64,000 bases of DNA. It comes from Acheta domesticus. Lineage: Eukaryota; Arthropoda; Insecta; Orthoptera; Gryllidae. The position numbers and the translations under genes are program-made. The notes beneath the pieces are model-generated. The model was not told the DNA's origin. It saw nothing but the letters and a program-made list of their open reading frames with translations, and ran no database searches. Within the stretch, counting starts at the first letter, position 1. Each line of letters starts with the position of its first letter. Location of the stretch: positions 106,109,271 through 106,173,270 of the forward strand of contig JAHLJT010008756.1 of assembly GCA_031308135.1 (NCBI GenBank), in the 5' to 3' direction. This document shows positions 48,986-60,520 of this stretch, one piece after another.

Positions 48986-49124
48986 GTGAGCGGTCGTGGG
49001 CAGCTGCGACATTCCATGTCAATCTGAGTATCCCGCATTGTGAGAGTTGCGCCTAAGCTCTGTGCGAGAAGTGGAAACGCTGTCCCCCATAAGTTCTGTA
49101 CTGCAATCAAAAATTCATTGTCAG

Positions 49125-49345
49125 GCCCTGATAACGAACAAGTTATTATATCTAGTAGCTAAATTAAGAAAAAAATCCTCTTACGCATGGTGTAGTCAGA
49201 ATCCCTAATTTGTGGGTCCTTGATATCGAAGAGCCAAATGAAAGCAAAACGTCCGTCTGTCCATCCAAATGTGAACACCACTACCGCCTAAATAATAAAT
49301 AGGATTTTTTCCAACTTGAAGAAACCCCTGTCTATGTGGCTCGAG
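49125..49345 (+). repeat. Dispersed repeat X, copy 2
   Basis: Shares CCCTGATAACGAA, GTGGGTCCTTGATA, AAAGCAAAACGTC and GAAGAAACCCCTGTC with 23440-23660 and, inverted, with 62220-62410. Confidence 0.65.
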
Positions 49346-49587
49346 TTCTCGAGTGCTTGTTATTCTCGCTCACGAGCCGCATACCCATGTTGAAAGGAGA
49401 GAATAAAGTCCTTGTCTTGGACATGAAATGGGCTCCATCGAACATTCTTTCATTGCCTCACTGTCCGCAAGACGCTGTCAACAAAGCGTACGTGGACAAC
49501 CAGCTACTTTTGGACTGCAAAAGCAAAGAAGTACGTATGCTACGCTCCCGTGATGGTGTAGGGCATGCCTATTGTCAAATTCCGTAG
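49336..49587 (+). CDS. Unrecognised 83-aa ORF with a DAVNKAYVDNQ motif
   Basis: I do not assign a function. The frame contains LKGENKVLVLDMKWAPSNIL, SLPHCPQDAVNKAYVDNQL and KSKEVRMLRSRD. DAVNKAYVD is a phrase often seen in phage-like tail or fibre proteins, so a fragment of a virus-like or Maverick-type element is possible, but 83 residues are too few to say. The first residues lie in repeat X. No partner genes lie alongside. Confidence 0.3.
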   Translation: MARVLECLLFSLTSRIPMLKGENKVLVLDMKWAPSNILSLPHCPQDAVNKAYVDNQLLLDCKSKEVRMLRSRDGVGHAYCQIP

Positions 49588-49843
49588 AAAGACCGTATCG
49601 ATGAGGTCTATTGAGATTGCTTTTTTTGACATTTTTTGTATTTTTCGATTTTCGATGATTTTTTCATTTTGTAAACATATTGTTTTTGTTTTCCCCACCT
49701 GTTCCTTGCAGTGTTACTTCAAATCCCGCCCTCGACTGCTTGAATACCCCAGGCTGAAGGCAATGTAGACCTCACCGACACGGTCTTCTTACGGGATTTG
49801 ACAATAGGCTCACCTCACTGTTAAATTTGGGGGCTCTAAGTAT

Positions 49844-51022
49844 TGTGATATACCAAAATATATAATATTTTGTTAATAATATTGGCTGTAAATGGGTTGG
49901 ACAAAAGGGTATGCAAATGGCGATATACAGCCTTAGCAACGCCGGCGCAGTTGTTGGCAATGTCAACAAGCTGCATTCAGGCCTTGAATAGGTGGGGGCG
50001 CTGGCTAGATAGACAGATAAAATGATATGGGATTGGTCTGAAAAGGAATGACTGTCGAGGGCGTGGCTACTTGGTTTGATAAGAGATGAATGGATTGGCT
50101 AAGGGAGAATAGACAATCGAATTTTGTCGTTTTGTTTTAGAAAAGAGGAACGAAGGACGGATACCGAAGCGTTGAGGGCGGAATAACAGGGAGAACTGGA
50201 CATTCTGATAGAGGTCGTCGAGTAGTAAAGATCGCTCGCGAGAGATTAACATTAGTGAAGTAGGTCTTGTAAGTTTTGAGTGAGACTCAATAGTTTTTTG
50301 GACTCTGAAAGTTGATGTGCAACGGGAAGTTCGATTAGGACTTTGAAAGTTTATTTTTCTTTTCTTTTTTTCATATTTCTGTTTTGGACTTTAGTATTTT
50401 GCCACTAGTTGGAGAAGACTAGGAACTCTGAATATCAAATAAGAACCGGTAGATATTCTAGGCAGTGAGGGCTGGATGCGTCGGCAGCGTCGCAAGATTA
50501 GAAGAGAGAAGCGGGACTTGGGATCACCTGCATTCAAGTGAGAAGAGACTGCGGGGCTTTGGCGACCAAGATATTAGATAAGTACTGCAGTACAAAAGAT
50601 ATATTTTAAAACGAGGTTATGACCTAAAGACAAAACAATTGTCAATAGAAGTAAATAAATTGTTAAATTTCTCTTTTGGAAATGAAAAGATTTTCATTTG
50701 GTCAATCACAATTGTTAAGTAGTTAGAGATAGATAATTATTCCCTTTCAGATTCCTCGCCATACTGTATAGTTGGCAGATCAAGTAATCAGCTATCTAGT
50801 CGATAGCGATTATCCATAACGGGACCCATTGACCCAGCTAGCCGGACATTTATACACTTGTTGAAATTGGGTGTGAAAGCATTGGTCATTTTTAATTAAC
50901 GTAACCTGTTCCTGGCGCCCAAAATTTTAATATAAATTCGGAACGGGTCACGATTATAACCATCTTAGATGAATGATGCCAACGATCTCGTAAGAGTCTA
51001 TGACGATTGTTGGTACATTTCA
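49844..51022 (+). mobile_element. Solo LTR, copy B (1179 bp)
   Basis: Same family as 32572-33728, in the same orientation, from TGTGATATACCAAAATAT to GTTGGTACATTTCA. It is flanked by GTAT on both sides (49840-49843, 51023-51026). Copies A and B are nearly identical between about 33160-33550 and 50450-50850 but differ by indels elsewhere. Confidence 0.88.
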
Positions 51023-51481
51023 GTATACGAGCAAAACAGACGGTCGCCACTCACGAATTTACGTGAGAAATAATTATTTAATATTTAATTGAATACAAAT
51101 GGCATTATCTGATTTAATCAATTAATTGTGAATAGATCATGCACCTAATGAAGGCAAGGTAACATTTTAACCTTTTCGTTACCGAGTTTTTTCCTTCTAC
51201 AGTCCTCGCGCTACCAACTTTTTTAAATAGAGGAATGTTGACCCCCCAGTGGAGGTTTAACCACAGCTAGTGTTGATGAGAGCCGACGCGGGCTAGTCTT
51301 GCGTAGGAAGGCAACGGGCAGTGGGCTACAATATGTTGTGGCGATGTGTTTATATGAACTGAAATACGGACGATGGTTAAATGGGCTAAATAAGATGTGT
51401 GTACAGAAAAACAGGGACAGTTTTTACTAATGGATGTAAATATTGCTCTTCAAATAATAAAAATAATAAATAGTACATTGG

Positions 51482-51998
51482 TTGAAACATTTATGCTTCA
51501 ACGAATTTCCGAGTTTTGCGTTTGTTCGCATAGCGCTCGCCCATTGTTGCGTTCGCACAGGAGGCGTTACAGACCTCTGGTAGCATATATTTGTCACTTT
51601 TAGTGCTATTCAATTGTTATGTTGCTAAATTATACTAGTAGAGCGCTCCTGAAACGCCAAACGGTGGCTATTGAGTATTTTTTCTATAAGAAGAAGCAAA
51701 ACCGTTGAAACTTAGCTGCATAAACCCCGTCAACTTCGATGCGGACCAACCACCGTTTGTTTTACATCGGCCTCTCCCTCCGACTTAACCACAGGCTTAT
51801 AGCAGCTAAGCACGGTTGTAGATGAAGATTCCAACCGACACAAGTCATGTGTATACCCTGGCCAGGAATGTACAATGACTTAGCGATCACGGCTAAACCA
51901 ACATCTGGCATTCAAGAATGAAAAATCTTGCTTATATGTTTCGTTTAGGATGTCTACGTTTACTGAAGAACTAAAATTCACAAAGTATTGCAAAAGGA
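51482..51998 (-). repeat. Dispersed repeat R, copy 3 (inverted)
   Basis: Reverse complement of copy 1 (1-475) and copy 2. It is the most complete, running from TGCTTCAACGAATTTCCGAG to TTTAGGATGTCTACGTTTAC and on to a TTGCAAAA end shared with copy 2. Confidence 0.75.
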
Positions 51999-53030
51999 TG
52001 CAACGGATGCAAGAGATAACATTCATGGCAAAAACAAAAAGTCAATGAGGACCCTCACACGTTAAGACACCAGATCTGTTGATTACCACTTTTGACCCTC
52101 ATGGCCTATTTCTAATGCTTTTTTATCATTTTGGATAAATTATCATAATTATGTGCGGCTGCTCAAATGAAAGAGAAATAATATCTTTCTAGTACCACTT
52201 AATTATTAGAAACGTTTCTAAATTAAATTAAAATAATACAATTTTAAACAAATTTGTGCAAGTTAATTGCGGTGCAAACTCTAAAATTCCGTTACTGACT
52301 GCAAATGGTATGAAGTTCATTTACGGAAGTCAATAATAATATTATTACAATCTTTTTTCAAATTCCAATTAACTTTCTTCAGTTACTCGTTTTTCAATAT
52401 TTTAAAAATAATGTGTCGCCCATAAATGAAGTGAAGTTTGCAAAATCATCGGAAAATGTAATGTTTTCCTTGTTTTTCCGTGAAAATTATGTTCGTTTAC
52501 ATACTAACTTTTTAAATTTGAAGAATTTTTTTTCACTGACAATGGGGAAAGCTTCTTCCTCTTATCCTTATTCTTTTTAAATTTCTTCTCCTTGTTAGAT
52601 TTCTTCTTCTGTGTTAGGGCGCTATAACCAGGCGACTGTAAGCTTTCACAATCCTCTTAATTTGCTTTTGAAGCCACGGCACACTGTAAACGCGCGGAAT
52701 GTCACAGCGGCCCTTGGCCGCTGATAATGCGCTCCGGGACCCATTTCTCTCATCACCTTGCGTAGGCCGCGTCGCCTACCCGTGGGAATCATCCGCAGTC
52801 AGAGATAAGAGCTGTCACACGCCTCTGGAGGCCAGGCGAGAAACATATCATTGGTACCGCTGGGTTGAAAGTCTCCGGGAAAACTCTTTCCCATAAGTAA
52901 TTTAAAGGTTAAATCTTTAAAAATCAGACTTCGAAGTAGGAAAAAGGAAAGGAAAGGGTGTCAACTTGTAGTCTCACAGTCTTTGAGATATCGAGCTTAT
53001 CTGCAGAAAACCAACCAATATCTACAAAAA
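51999..53030. other. No gene recognised
   Basis: AT-rich except 52680-52860. No repeat partner was found before about 53035. Confidence 0.4.
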
Positions 53031-53036
53031 ACCAAG

Positions 53037-53123
53037 AGAGACACGGCTGTGCAGTCTATGGTCGAACGGCTACCTATAAGAATGATCAACTCACCGTGGC
53101 TGACACCGCCTTTTATAGTTTCA
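53037..53123. repeat. ~90-bp direct repeat with a minus-strand TATAAAAGG, copy 1
   Basis: Shares ACACGGCTGTGCAGT and GTGGCTGACACCGCCTTTTA with 58870-58963 at roughly 90% identity. Read on the minus strand it is TATAAAAGGCGGTGTCAGCC, a TATA box with initiator-like TCA at a plausible spacing, as in LTR promoters. Confidence 0.7.
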
Positions 53124-54307
53124 AAACAACAATTTTACAAGTTTATTCAATTGTTCAAAGTACACAAATATTTCAGTATACAAAGAATGCACATGTTCAC
53201 TGTAAGAAATACATGTACTTGAATCAGAATTACAATGTTATACATTGAGGTTTCTGGACGTAGTAGAGCCAGTTCAGGTTGCGGCCGAAAAACACAAATT
53301 AATGCAAACACATATTAACGAATGTGGAGGGACTAATGTACACAAAAAACCCTCTATAAACAATGATAAATAATTAAATTCTAAACTGCAACAAATTCGG
53401 GAGAAGGCTCAAAACTTTACGAAAGAATTATAAAACTATAAATTATTACTATAAAATCACTAATGTACAGTGATTACTCATGGATCTGATTGCAATACCA
53501 ATGAAGTAACTTTATGCTCTGTGATAGATTTTACCAAAAGACCTCAATACACCTGTGACCTGTTGGATTCAAATGAGCCTCAAATTCAAGGCCTCCTCAG
53601 CCTTTGACCGGTCTAATAAGACCACGGGTCCGTAGACAGACACGTTCCAAATGGACCAGCGACAGTCAACAAAAATAAACCGGTGCGGGTCCTTGTTCGG
53701 TCCTTTTGCTTGCCAAGAATGGCAGACTTGAAATTGCTCGCACCCAAGTGGCGAGACTTCCAATATGCTCGAGTAAAATACGTCGATGGCAAGTCGACGG
53801 TTCTTCAAACAGACTTGGTGAAATGAAACTCAGAGAGTGAGAATACACTGAGTTTATTGCAGAAGTGAACAAAATACAAATGATACAAATTTCTATTATG
53901 TAGTCTAAAATGCTTGTGAACCCTTTAAGGGCGCGGATGCGCTCTGGGTGGCCCTTATCACGGGCGGAGGGGAGACTCCGGAGCAAGGGGCTTGATATCA
54001 GGAGGGCTGTGTCCCGAAGTGATTTTTCATGATTATGTGGAGGTTAAAGGGGCAGGCGTTAGTTATTGGAGCCTTCGACGTTCTATCTGAGTGCAGGGCG
54101 CAACTCTGGGATAAAATTTATTAGTATTTATTACGTGCTTAAGATAGAAATGCGTTAAAATTATCGGGGACACGAAAAGACGCCTTTTTCTCCGGTTCCA
54201 AGATATCGGTTATCGGGCCTCGTGCTTTAATTAAATTCATAAGCCCTGCCTTGCTCTGGAGTACATTGCGTAATGCTATGTACAGCCTGTACGCTCTGTA
54301 CGTGGGG

Positions 54308-54372
54308 ATATAAGTCTCGCAAACAGAGGCGAAACTTCAAATGTGCTCGCAAACAGCGGCGAGACTTCAAAC
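54308..54372. repeat. Two ~30-bp tandem units
   Basis: CTCGCAAACAG(A/C)GGCGA(A/G)ACTTCAAA occurs twice in a row. A related single copy CTCGCACCCAAGTGGCGAGA lies at 53737. Confidence 0.75.
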
Positions 54373-54738
54373 GCAGAACAGTAGCTGCAACAATAATAAA
54401 ACATATATTAGAATTCTCATAGAATTCGTGGCTGGCCTTGACTGGCAATCAGCCGAAAAATTTCTGAGGAGTAATACATACAAAATTAGTCACAGTGTGT
54501 GAGGAATAAACTAAATTACCATAACAATAGAAGAGCATAGCAACAAACAGCATAAGCCATATGGCTATAAACTAATTCTGTGCAACTCAGATCCATGAGA
54601 TTTTCTGAGCTTAACAGTTGCATAGAAAAAATAACAAGGTTAAATTTAGAATCAGGTTTGCAACTGTTCTGCTTTCACACACGGGCATAAACACATACTG
54701 ATACAAACAACTGGTAAAATAGATGCCAGTTTATCGAC

Positions 54739-54751
54739 TTGGCGCAGTCGG
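54739..54751 (+). other. Retroviral-type primer-binding-site-like sequence
   Basis: TTGGCGCAGTCGG matches the form of primer-binding sites (TGG complementary to a tRNA 3' end) that follow 5' LTRs. No LTR boundary pair could be established, so this may be chance or a decayed LTR-element leader. Confidence 0.35.
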
Positions 54752-56402
54752 GCTCATCTGTACTATGCTCGCACTTTTTCTTGATCCTCCAGCTCCCTAG
54801 TTCTCGATCAGCCCGGCACAGCACGGTTCGGCAGAAAACATGAGCCCCACTCGGAACGTCACGGTTCAGTTTGCAGTGCTACTCACCTACTTCCTTTACA
54901 ATTCGGACTTCTCAGTTTTCGCTCTCTCTTTCTAACGACGCGTCTTTTCTTTTGCAGAGTCAGAAGAAAATGTCAAGGAACTGACTAGGAGAGAACTATT
55001 TAACTTAATAAAGATAGTTCTAAGCATTTTATTGATGAAAGGATAGATGATATGCAAAATTGTTTATTAGAACTTTGTAAGTGTCGGTCCGACAAAGTCA
55101 GTGTTTTGAAGCGGAAATTGCGTCATTTCAAAAGTGATTTTAAACAAAAGTGGAGAGCGTCAAATTACATTGAAGATAGGTTTATAACAAATAATGAAAA
55201 TTGGTTAAATGAATCTATAAAATTAACAATGTGGTCCAAACGTAAACAGGGGCGACCGTCGAAAGATTTCGACGAATGCAGTGATCGCAGTAAAAGGCTT
55301 AGGACCGAAGAATTGAGGCAACAGATACCAAATAGCGAATTAATGTATGCTGCAGAAATGAATCTCCGTGCTGCTGGCAAAAACGATGTGGTAGCAGTTT
55401 TGAAAGAAATAAATAAGTCTCCAAACAGAGCATCAAAGGTACGCAAAGTTCTAGCGAGTCCCAAGCAAGAACAAAAACAACTATCTGTGGTCGAAGCGCT
55501 ATCCGTCTTTGTGGAAGCGAATTTGGCACGAAGACAATATGAGGTAATTAGTTCTGCAAGCAAAAATGTGTACTCGTGTTATTCATTACTGCAGAAAGCG
55601 AAAGTCGAATGTTACCCTAAGCCAGACTCGTATACGGTAACTGAGACGTTTGCTCAAATAAATCTGCAGGGTTTGTTGGACCACACAACATTAAGACTCT
55701 GTAAGTTTCTCGAAGATGTTATTTTAACACTTTCCCGTCAGGAAGTAAAAAATATTAAGTTAATTTCTAAATGGGGTTGCGATGGATCGCATCAAGCCCA
55801 ATACAAGCAGAAATTTGAAAATAATGCAGATAGTGATGCGAGCATATTTCAAAGTTCGTTTGTACCTTTAAGGCTTATTACAAATGGCGAAGGACATGAA
55901 AAAATAATTTGGCAAAATCCGGTTCCTTCAAGCCCATGATCCTGCAGACCCATTCGAATTAGATTTGTGTCTGAAACAACCGACATGACTAAGGAGGAAA
56001 TGAGCCATATTTATCAACAAGTGGACAATTTAAAATGTACAAGAGTATCGGTAGATAATGTAAACATTGATGTTAAACACACGCTACTGCCGACTATGGT
56101 GGATGGTAAAATATGCAATGCAGCGACAGAAACATCATCTACTATGCGCTGCTACATATGGAAGGCCACATCGAAAGACTTCAATAAATTGAATAATATC
56201 ATGCCTGCTAGACCTGACACATTTCAATTCGGCTTGTCCATCTTACATGCACGCATTAGATTCCTTGAATCAATTTTGCATTTGTCGTATAAAATTCCCA
56301 TCAAAAAGTGGCAATCTCGATCTGAAGCAGAGAAAAAAACTGTACATGAAACAAAGAAGCGGATCCAGCAGCAACTAAAAGAGGCGATGTCGATATTAGT
56401 AG

Positions 56403-57179
56403 CAGTGGCGTAGCATGACTCACACGTTTGGGGATGCTCAACAATAACACACAAAATGTCACTATCAACTACTTCGTCTAACAGGCGAACGCAACACAAG
56501 GCAGATACACTGGGACTACTTCCACGATCTCGATTGCTTACGACGGTGTAGGCGCTTCCCACAAAATCCTCACAGCAGTCAGGGCTGCCGATGTCTTGAA
56601 AGCAAATTATACAATGGCTCAGCTTTAATTCTTATACGCGAATGGCAATAAGACCATTTGTTAATTTATACATTACAGACTTAAATAATATGTAATCTAT
56701 TTAAGAGATAATACAATTTCTTGGATATTAATTAAGAAATAGTAGTCAGGCACTATTTTTACAGTTTGTACCCATGACCAAGCGGGGACTCCCGAGTGAG
56801 AGAGAGAAAGATAATTTACTGACCGCCTGAAGTGTGCTGCGCTCTCGTGCACAAACGAGCTTCTTTCCGCAGTAGACGCTAGAGTAAAGCAGTCGGGTTT
56901 CTCTGAGCCAGGGGTGAAGAGGGGAGAGGGGAACCTCGCCATCTGCGCATGCGTCATTGCTCGTCGCAATCTGGCGGCAGACGCTGAAGTATTTTAGCTT
57001 CCAAGCAATCAGAGGCCAGCTTCAACAGCCCGCCGAATTCAATCATAGGAAATCAATTTTTAATTAATACAAAACGTGTTTCGCTCAACAGACCACTTGT
57101 AAGATTATCAATACAGTATTTAAGGTTCTTATATACGGGGATGCTCAGCATCTCAGCGTCCCCTGACGCTACGCCACTG
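56403..57179 (-). mobile_element. 777-bp hAT non-autonomous element, copy 2, inside the transposase gene
   Basis: Inverted ends CAGTGGCGTAGC. Perfect 8-bp duplications ATTAGTAG (56395-56402 and 57180-57187). Inverse orientation to copy 1 at 48190-48985. Removing it and one duplication rejoins the transposase codon GAC exactly in frame. Confidence 0.93.
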
Positions 57180-57590
57180 ATTAGTAGACATGCCTACAGC
57201 CGGCTATGGCAACACAAATGATGGTAATACGTCACGGCGATTTTTCGCAGATCCTGAGACGGCTTCCAAAATTACTGGTGTGGATTTTGAACTAATTAAA
57301 AGGTACAAGACAATTTTAGAAGTTGTATCTAGTGGCCACAGAATACATACAGAGAAATTTTCTTTATTTTGCAAAGAGACGGCATATCTTTATGTACAGC
57401 TTTATGAGTGGTATCCAATGACACCCACAGTTCATAAGGTGTTAATTCATGGTCCAGCTATCATTGAGCATGCCATTCTTCCAATTGGACAACTTTCGGA
57501 AGAAGCAGCTGAAGCTAGAAATAAACATATCCGCCGATACAGAATGGATTTCTCCCGAAAATTTTCCAGGACAGCCTGCAACATGGACGT

Positions 57591-57623
57591 GCTAAATAGA
57601 TTGCTTCTTAGCTAAATAGATTG
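57591..57623 (+). repeat. 13-bp duplication causing a frameshift in the transposase
   Basis: GCTAAATAGATTG occurs at 57591-57603 and again at 57611-57623. The extra 13 bp create a stop and shift the last about 55 codons (DVLNRLLL, then PLLSCSRPKLNRGRKPFSKE) by one. Confidence 0.85.
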
Positions 57624-57790
57624 ATCCATTGCTCTCGTGTTCACGACCCAAATTAAATAGAGGAAGAAAACCATTCTCCAAAGAAGCTCTGCAAATGCTT
57701 CTACCATCTGAAACTCACAACATTCAAGAAGTAGAACAAAAATGTGAAGAATCTGATGTGGAAAATTTGAGTTCCGGCGAGGAAATGTAA

Positions 57791-58869
57791 AATTATAACC
57801 AGAGAACTGACTAAACCCGCAAACAAAATTCGCAGAACTTTTAGGTCCAAGTGAAAGTGTGTGTTCAAACCTCTTTGAATAAAAGAAACATACCGACTTT
57901 TGTTCTCCAAGAAACGTGCCTGGCGCAAGGCACCATAATCCCTCCCATCCGTTTTAGTCTTGACGTTAAGGGAAAGGTCTCGCTCCACCTCCGGCGTCGA
58001 TGACCGTCCCTTCCTGCTCTCAGCTTAGCCATCACCACAGGTATGTGGTCCCTGATTGCTCATCGTATTTTAATTTTTGCTCTTTTAAACTTTCCATTTT
58101 TCATTAATCAGAATTCATTTTATTATTTTGTATCATCACTTTCATATGCGTATTAAAACTATAATTTATAATGAAATTTATGAATATGATGTGTATTTAA
58201 TAGAATTTTTATTTTAATTATATTTTATTATATGATTTAATTTCAGATTATTTCCTTGTGCCACTGAAAATTGCCGCTGGCGCAAAACTTTTGTACTATA
58301 ATGAAGTAAAATGTACTCGTAGTGTAAAAATGACTTTTTACGTAAAAAAATATTTATATCACATTGCATTTATAAATTATTATATAAAATGAAGTATAAA
58401 TTCCTTTGGAAATCAATTCCCATCGATATTAATGACAAAATAATTTTGGCCAACTTTTTCGGCGCAATACTCCTCTGTGCGACGTCTGCGTACCGTGCAC
58501 CTTCTCGTTACTCAATAATTTCTACAATTATTAATTATTTCTTCAGAATTTAAAAAAAACTTGAGTTGTTTCTCATTGCTATCTAGTCCAAGACACGCTT
58601 TTACGCTGCGTTTTCTGTGGATGTTGACAGCACTGCACTGCCGTGACGTAAACAGAACCTGCCTCCCCTCGCAACCCCCGCTGTGGAGTATCAAGAAAAA
58701 GTGCGCTTATAGTAGATAACATATCACATTAAACACAATAAAGAACCACAATCGGGTTATACAAGTCAAAAAATTACTTAAACATTGCTGTAACAAAATA
58801 TAAACAGGCCAACCAACAAAGGGCCCTGGAAACTAGCAATTAATGCAAATTACTAAGTGGACACAACAA
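57791..58869. other. No gene recognised
   Basis: AT-rich DNA downstream of the transposase stop. A Transib-type terminal repeat was looked for and not found. Confidence 0.4.
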
Positions 58870-58963
58870 AAAGAGCGGCACGGCTGTGCAGTTTACGGTC
58901 GAATGGCTACCTACAAGAATGAGCAACACACAGTGGCTGACACCGCCTTTTATAGCTTCAGAT
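58870..58963. repeat. ~90-bp direct repeat with a minus-strand TATAAAAGG, copy 2
   Basis: See 53037-53123. The two copies bracket the 5.8-kb stretch containing the transposase gene, in the same orientation. Confidence 0.7.
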
Positions 58964-59835
58964 GAAGTGCCTTCGTGACGGGATGGTGGATTCATGAACT
59001 ATAATCGATAGTCATACCACAGAGTTCTTAGGGCTCAAGATAATCAACATCTGCTAAGAGAAGCTTTGCGAGCTGCTAGAGCCCCTTAGCTTACGACATT
59101 TGAGAGCAGTGCACTCTGGGTGTCAGGTATACAACCATAAAACTATCACAGAATTTAGTGATAGGTAATACAATAAAAAGATAGTTAACAGTTTATAATA
59201 AATACCAGATGGAACAGGCAACTTTGATTAATTGAATATGTAATAAAAAATAGAGAAATTAAGTAGATATCAATGGATGAACATTGAAAATATTAATTAT
59301 TCATCATAAGTGATTCAATATCAATGAAGCCTGTTTAATTACCTTTATACAATGTTAATTGTCATGGCCATGACTGATATATCTTATGTTGATACAATAA
59401 AGTTTGACATGTCGTATGTGAAACATAACACCTACACCACCACGGATGCAAAGACTGTTTCCGTCAAGGATGACCAACGTATTTTTCCAACATTGAATAA
59501 CGATACGACAGATCTCGCCCTCTTCCACAACATGGATCTGACGTACAGGGACAAACTACAGAAAGGGAAAATTTCCATGCATCAACTACGATTTCGATTT
59601 TCCCCGACCGCGGTATGTCTACTCTTTCTTTGCTTTATGAGACATACTGCATATCCAATGTGTGAGTGTTTATGTCTCATTTAGCTTCTTGCTTGCCGCG
59701 TCTGTACAGTAGGGGCGTCGTCCATGTATCCCACCGTGCACATTGCGTCAAACGCTCACTATAATGTGTTTGTGTTTTCTGATTTGTTTTTGTTTCGATT
59801 TTCACTGTGCTTGTTGTTTCATTTTGCATCTCATG
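58964..59835. other. No gene recognised
   Basis: Contains a 110-codon open frame (59352-59684) without a recognised domain; a GTATGT donor-like site lies at 59612. An exon of an unknown gene cannot be excluded. Confidence 0.3.
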
Positions 59836-59839
59836 CTTC

Positions 59840-60080
59840 TGCTTCGGCGCTTGCAGGTCCCTGCACACGGCGACCACACGGACAACCCACGGCGGCAGCC
59901 GTAGGGGCGGGCGACTGCTGCGGCGACGCGGTTGCGACCTGTCCTCGGCCGCGGCAATTGCGCTGGGGCAGCGGCGACGCCGCATCCTCAGCCCGTCCCC
60001 TCCGGCGTCCGCTGCCGCTGCGGAGGATGTGGACGGTGTCTCGTCCACGGTGCGGGTCACCCTTCACGCAGCCGGTGTAT
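59840..60080. other. CpG-dense island
   Basis: About 240 bp rich in CGGCGGC/GCGACGC triplets between AT-rich flanks. Three frames on each strand stay open across it because of composition, so no single product is supported. It could be a promoter-proximal region or part of a GC-rich mobile element. Confidence 0.5.
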
Positions 60081-60444
60081 CCGGTCTATATGGAGAGTTT
60101 TGGACCGTGCGCGTTCTTTGCAGCTCTCCTAGCACAGGCGTCACTGTTCTCTTCCCCTGTCATTCCCTTTCCTTACCTTGTATATGTTTATTTTTGTATA
60201 TATTTGTTCTTATTGTATCCTTATCTTTTGTATATTTGTTTTAATATATTGCTATATATATATTTTCGACTTCTATTCTCCCCGTCCATCTTCTGTACGT
60301 GTTGTGCTTTCTCTTGTGTCACACTTTTTTTTCAACACACCCGAAGACGTGATCACCCTGTTCCACTTTATCGCTCTCAGGTCACGCCACCGGCGCACCG
60401 CCTCCTTCCCTCGCGCACCTTAACAAGTCAGACTCCTCGGCTCC

Positions 60445-60520
60445 CGTGACGCAGGGCTAGCGTGCGAGCCTCGAGAACTGCACCACGAGTGTTCGCGCCC
60501 CAGCCGAGCAGACTTTTTGA
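60445..60520 (+). mobile_element. Possible tRNA-derived SINE head
   Basis: GTGACGCAGGGCTAGCGTGC is A-box-like (TGRC..AG.GG) and GAGTGTTCGCGCCCCAGCC about 35 bp on is B-box-like. Only one copy was seen in the window. Confidence 0.35.

Larger units (their letters stand above)
55052..57790 (+). pseudogene. RAG1/Transib-type DDE transposase, nearly complete but interrupted
   Basis: After removal of one hAT insertion and one 13-bp duplication the frame spans about 646 codons with a single in-frame TGA (55937-55939). The three catalytic acids sit in KWGCDGS (Asp near 55781), TMVDGK (Asp near 56102) and SEEAAEARNK (Glu near 57511). This mirrors the RAG1 core and Transib order, with the Glu followed by ARNKHIRRYR. 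The RAG1-type zinc pair HKVLIH (His spaced five apart, 57433 and 57448) is kept. The partner C..C is degraded to CYIW near 56150. Upstream, a strong acceptor (cttttcttttgcag, ending 54957) opens a short frame SEENVKELTRRELFN, suggesting an intron or a one-base frameshift before 55052. No terminal repeats were located. Transib transposases cut and paste DNA through hairpin chemistry; this copy is inactive. Confidence 0.85.

Noticed and set aside
54487..54493. CACAGTG as a possible left end of the transposase-bearing Transib
   Set aside because: A canonical heptamer, but no matching inverted end was found downstream of 57790 and no 5-bp duplication could be paired.
59724..60449. 241-codon ORF over the CpG island
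   Set aside because: Several frames on both strands are open together; the second half is low-complexity Tyr/Leu/Phe from AT-rich DNA. No domain recognised.
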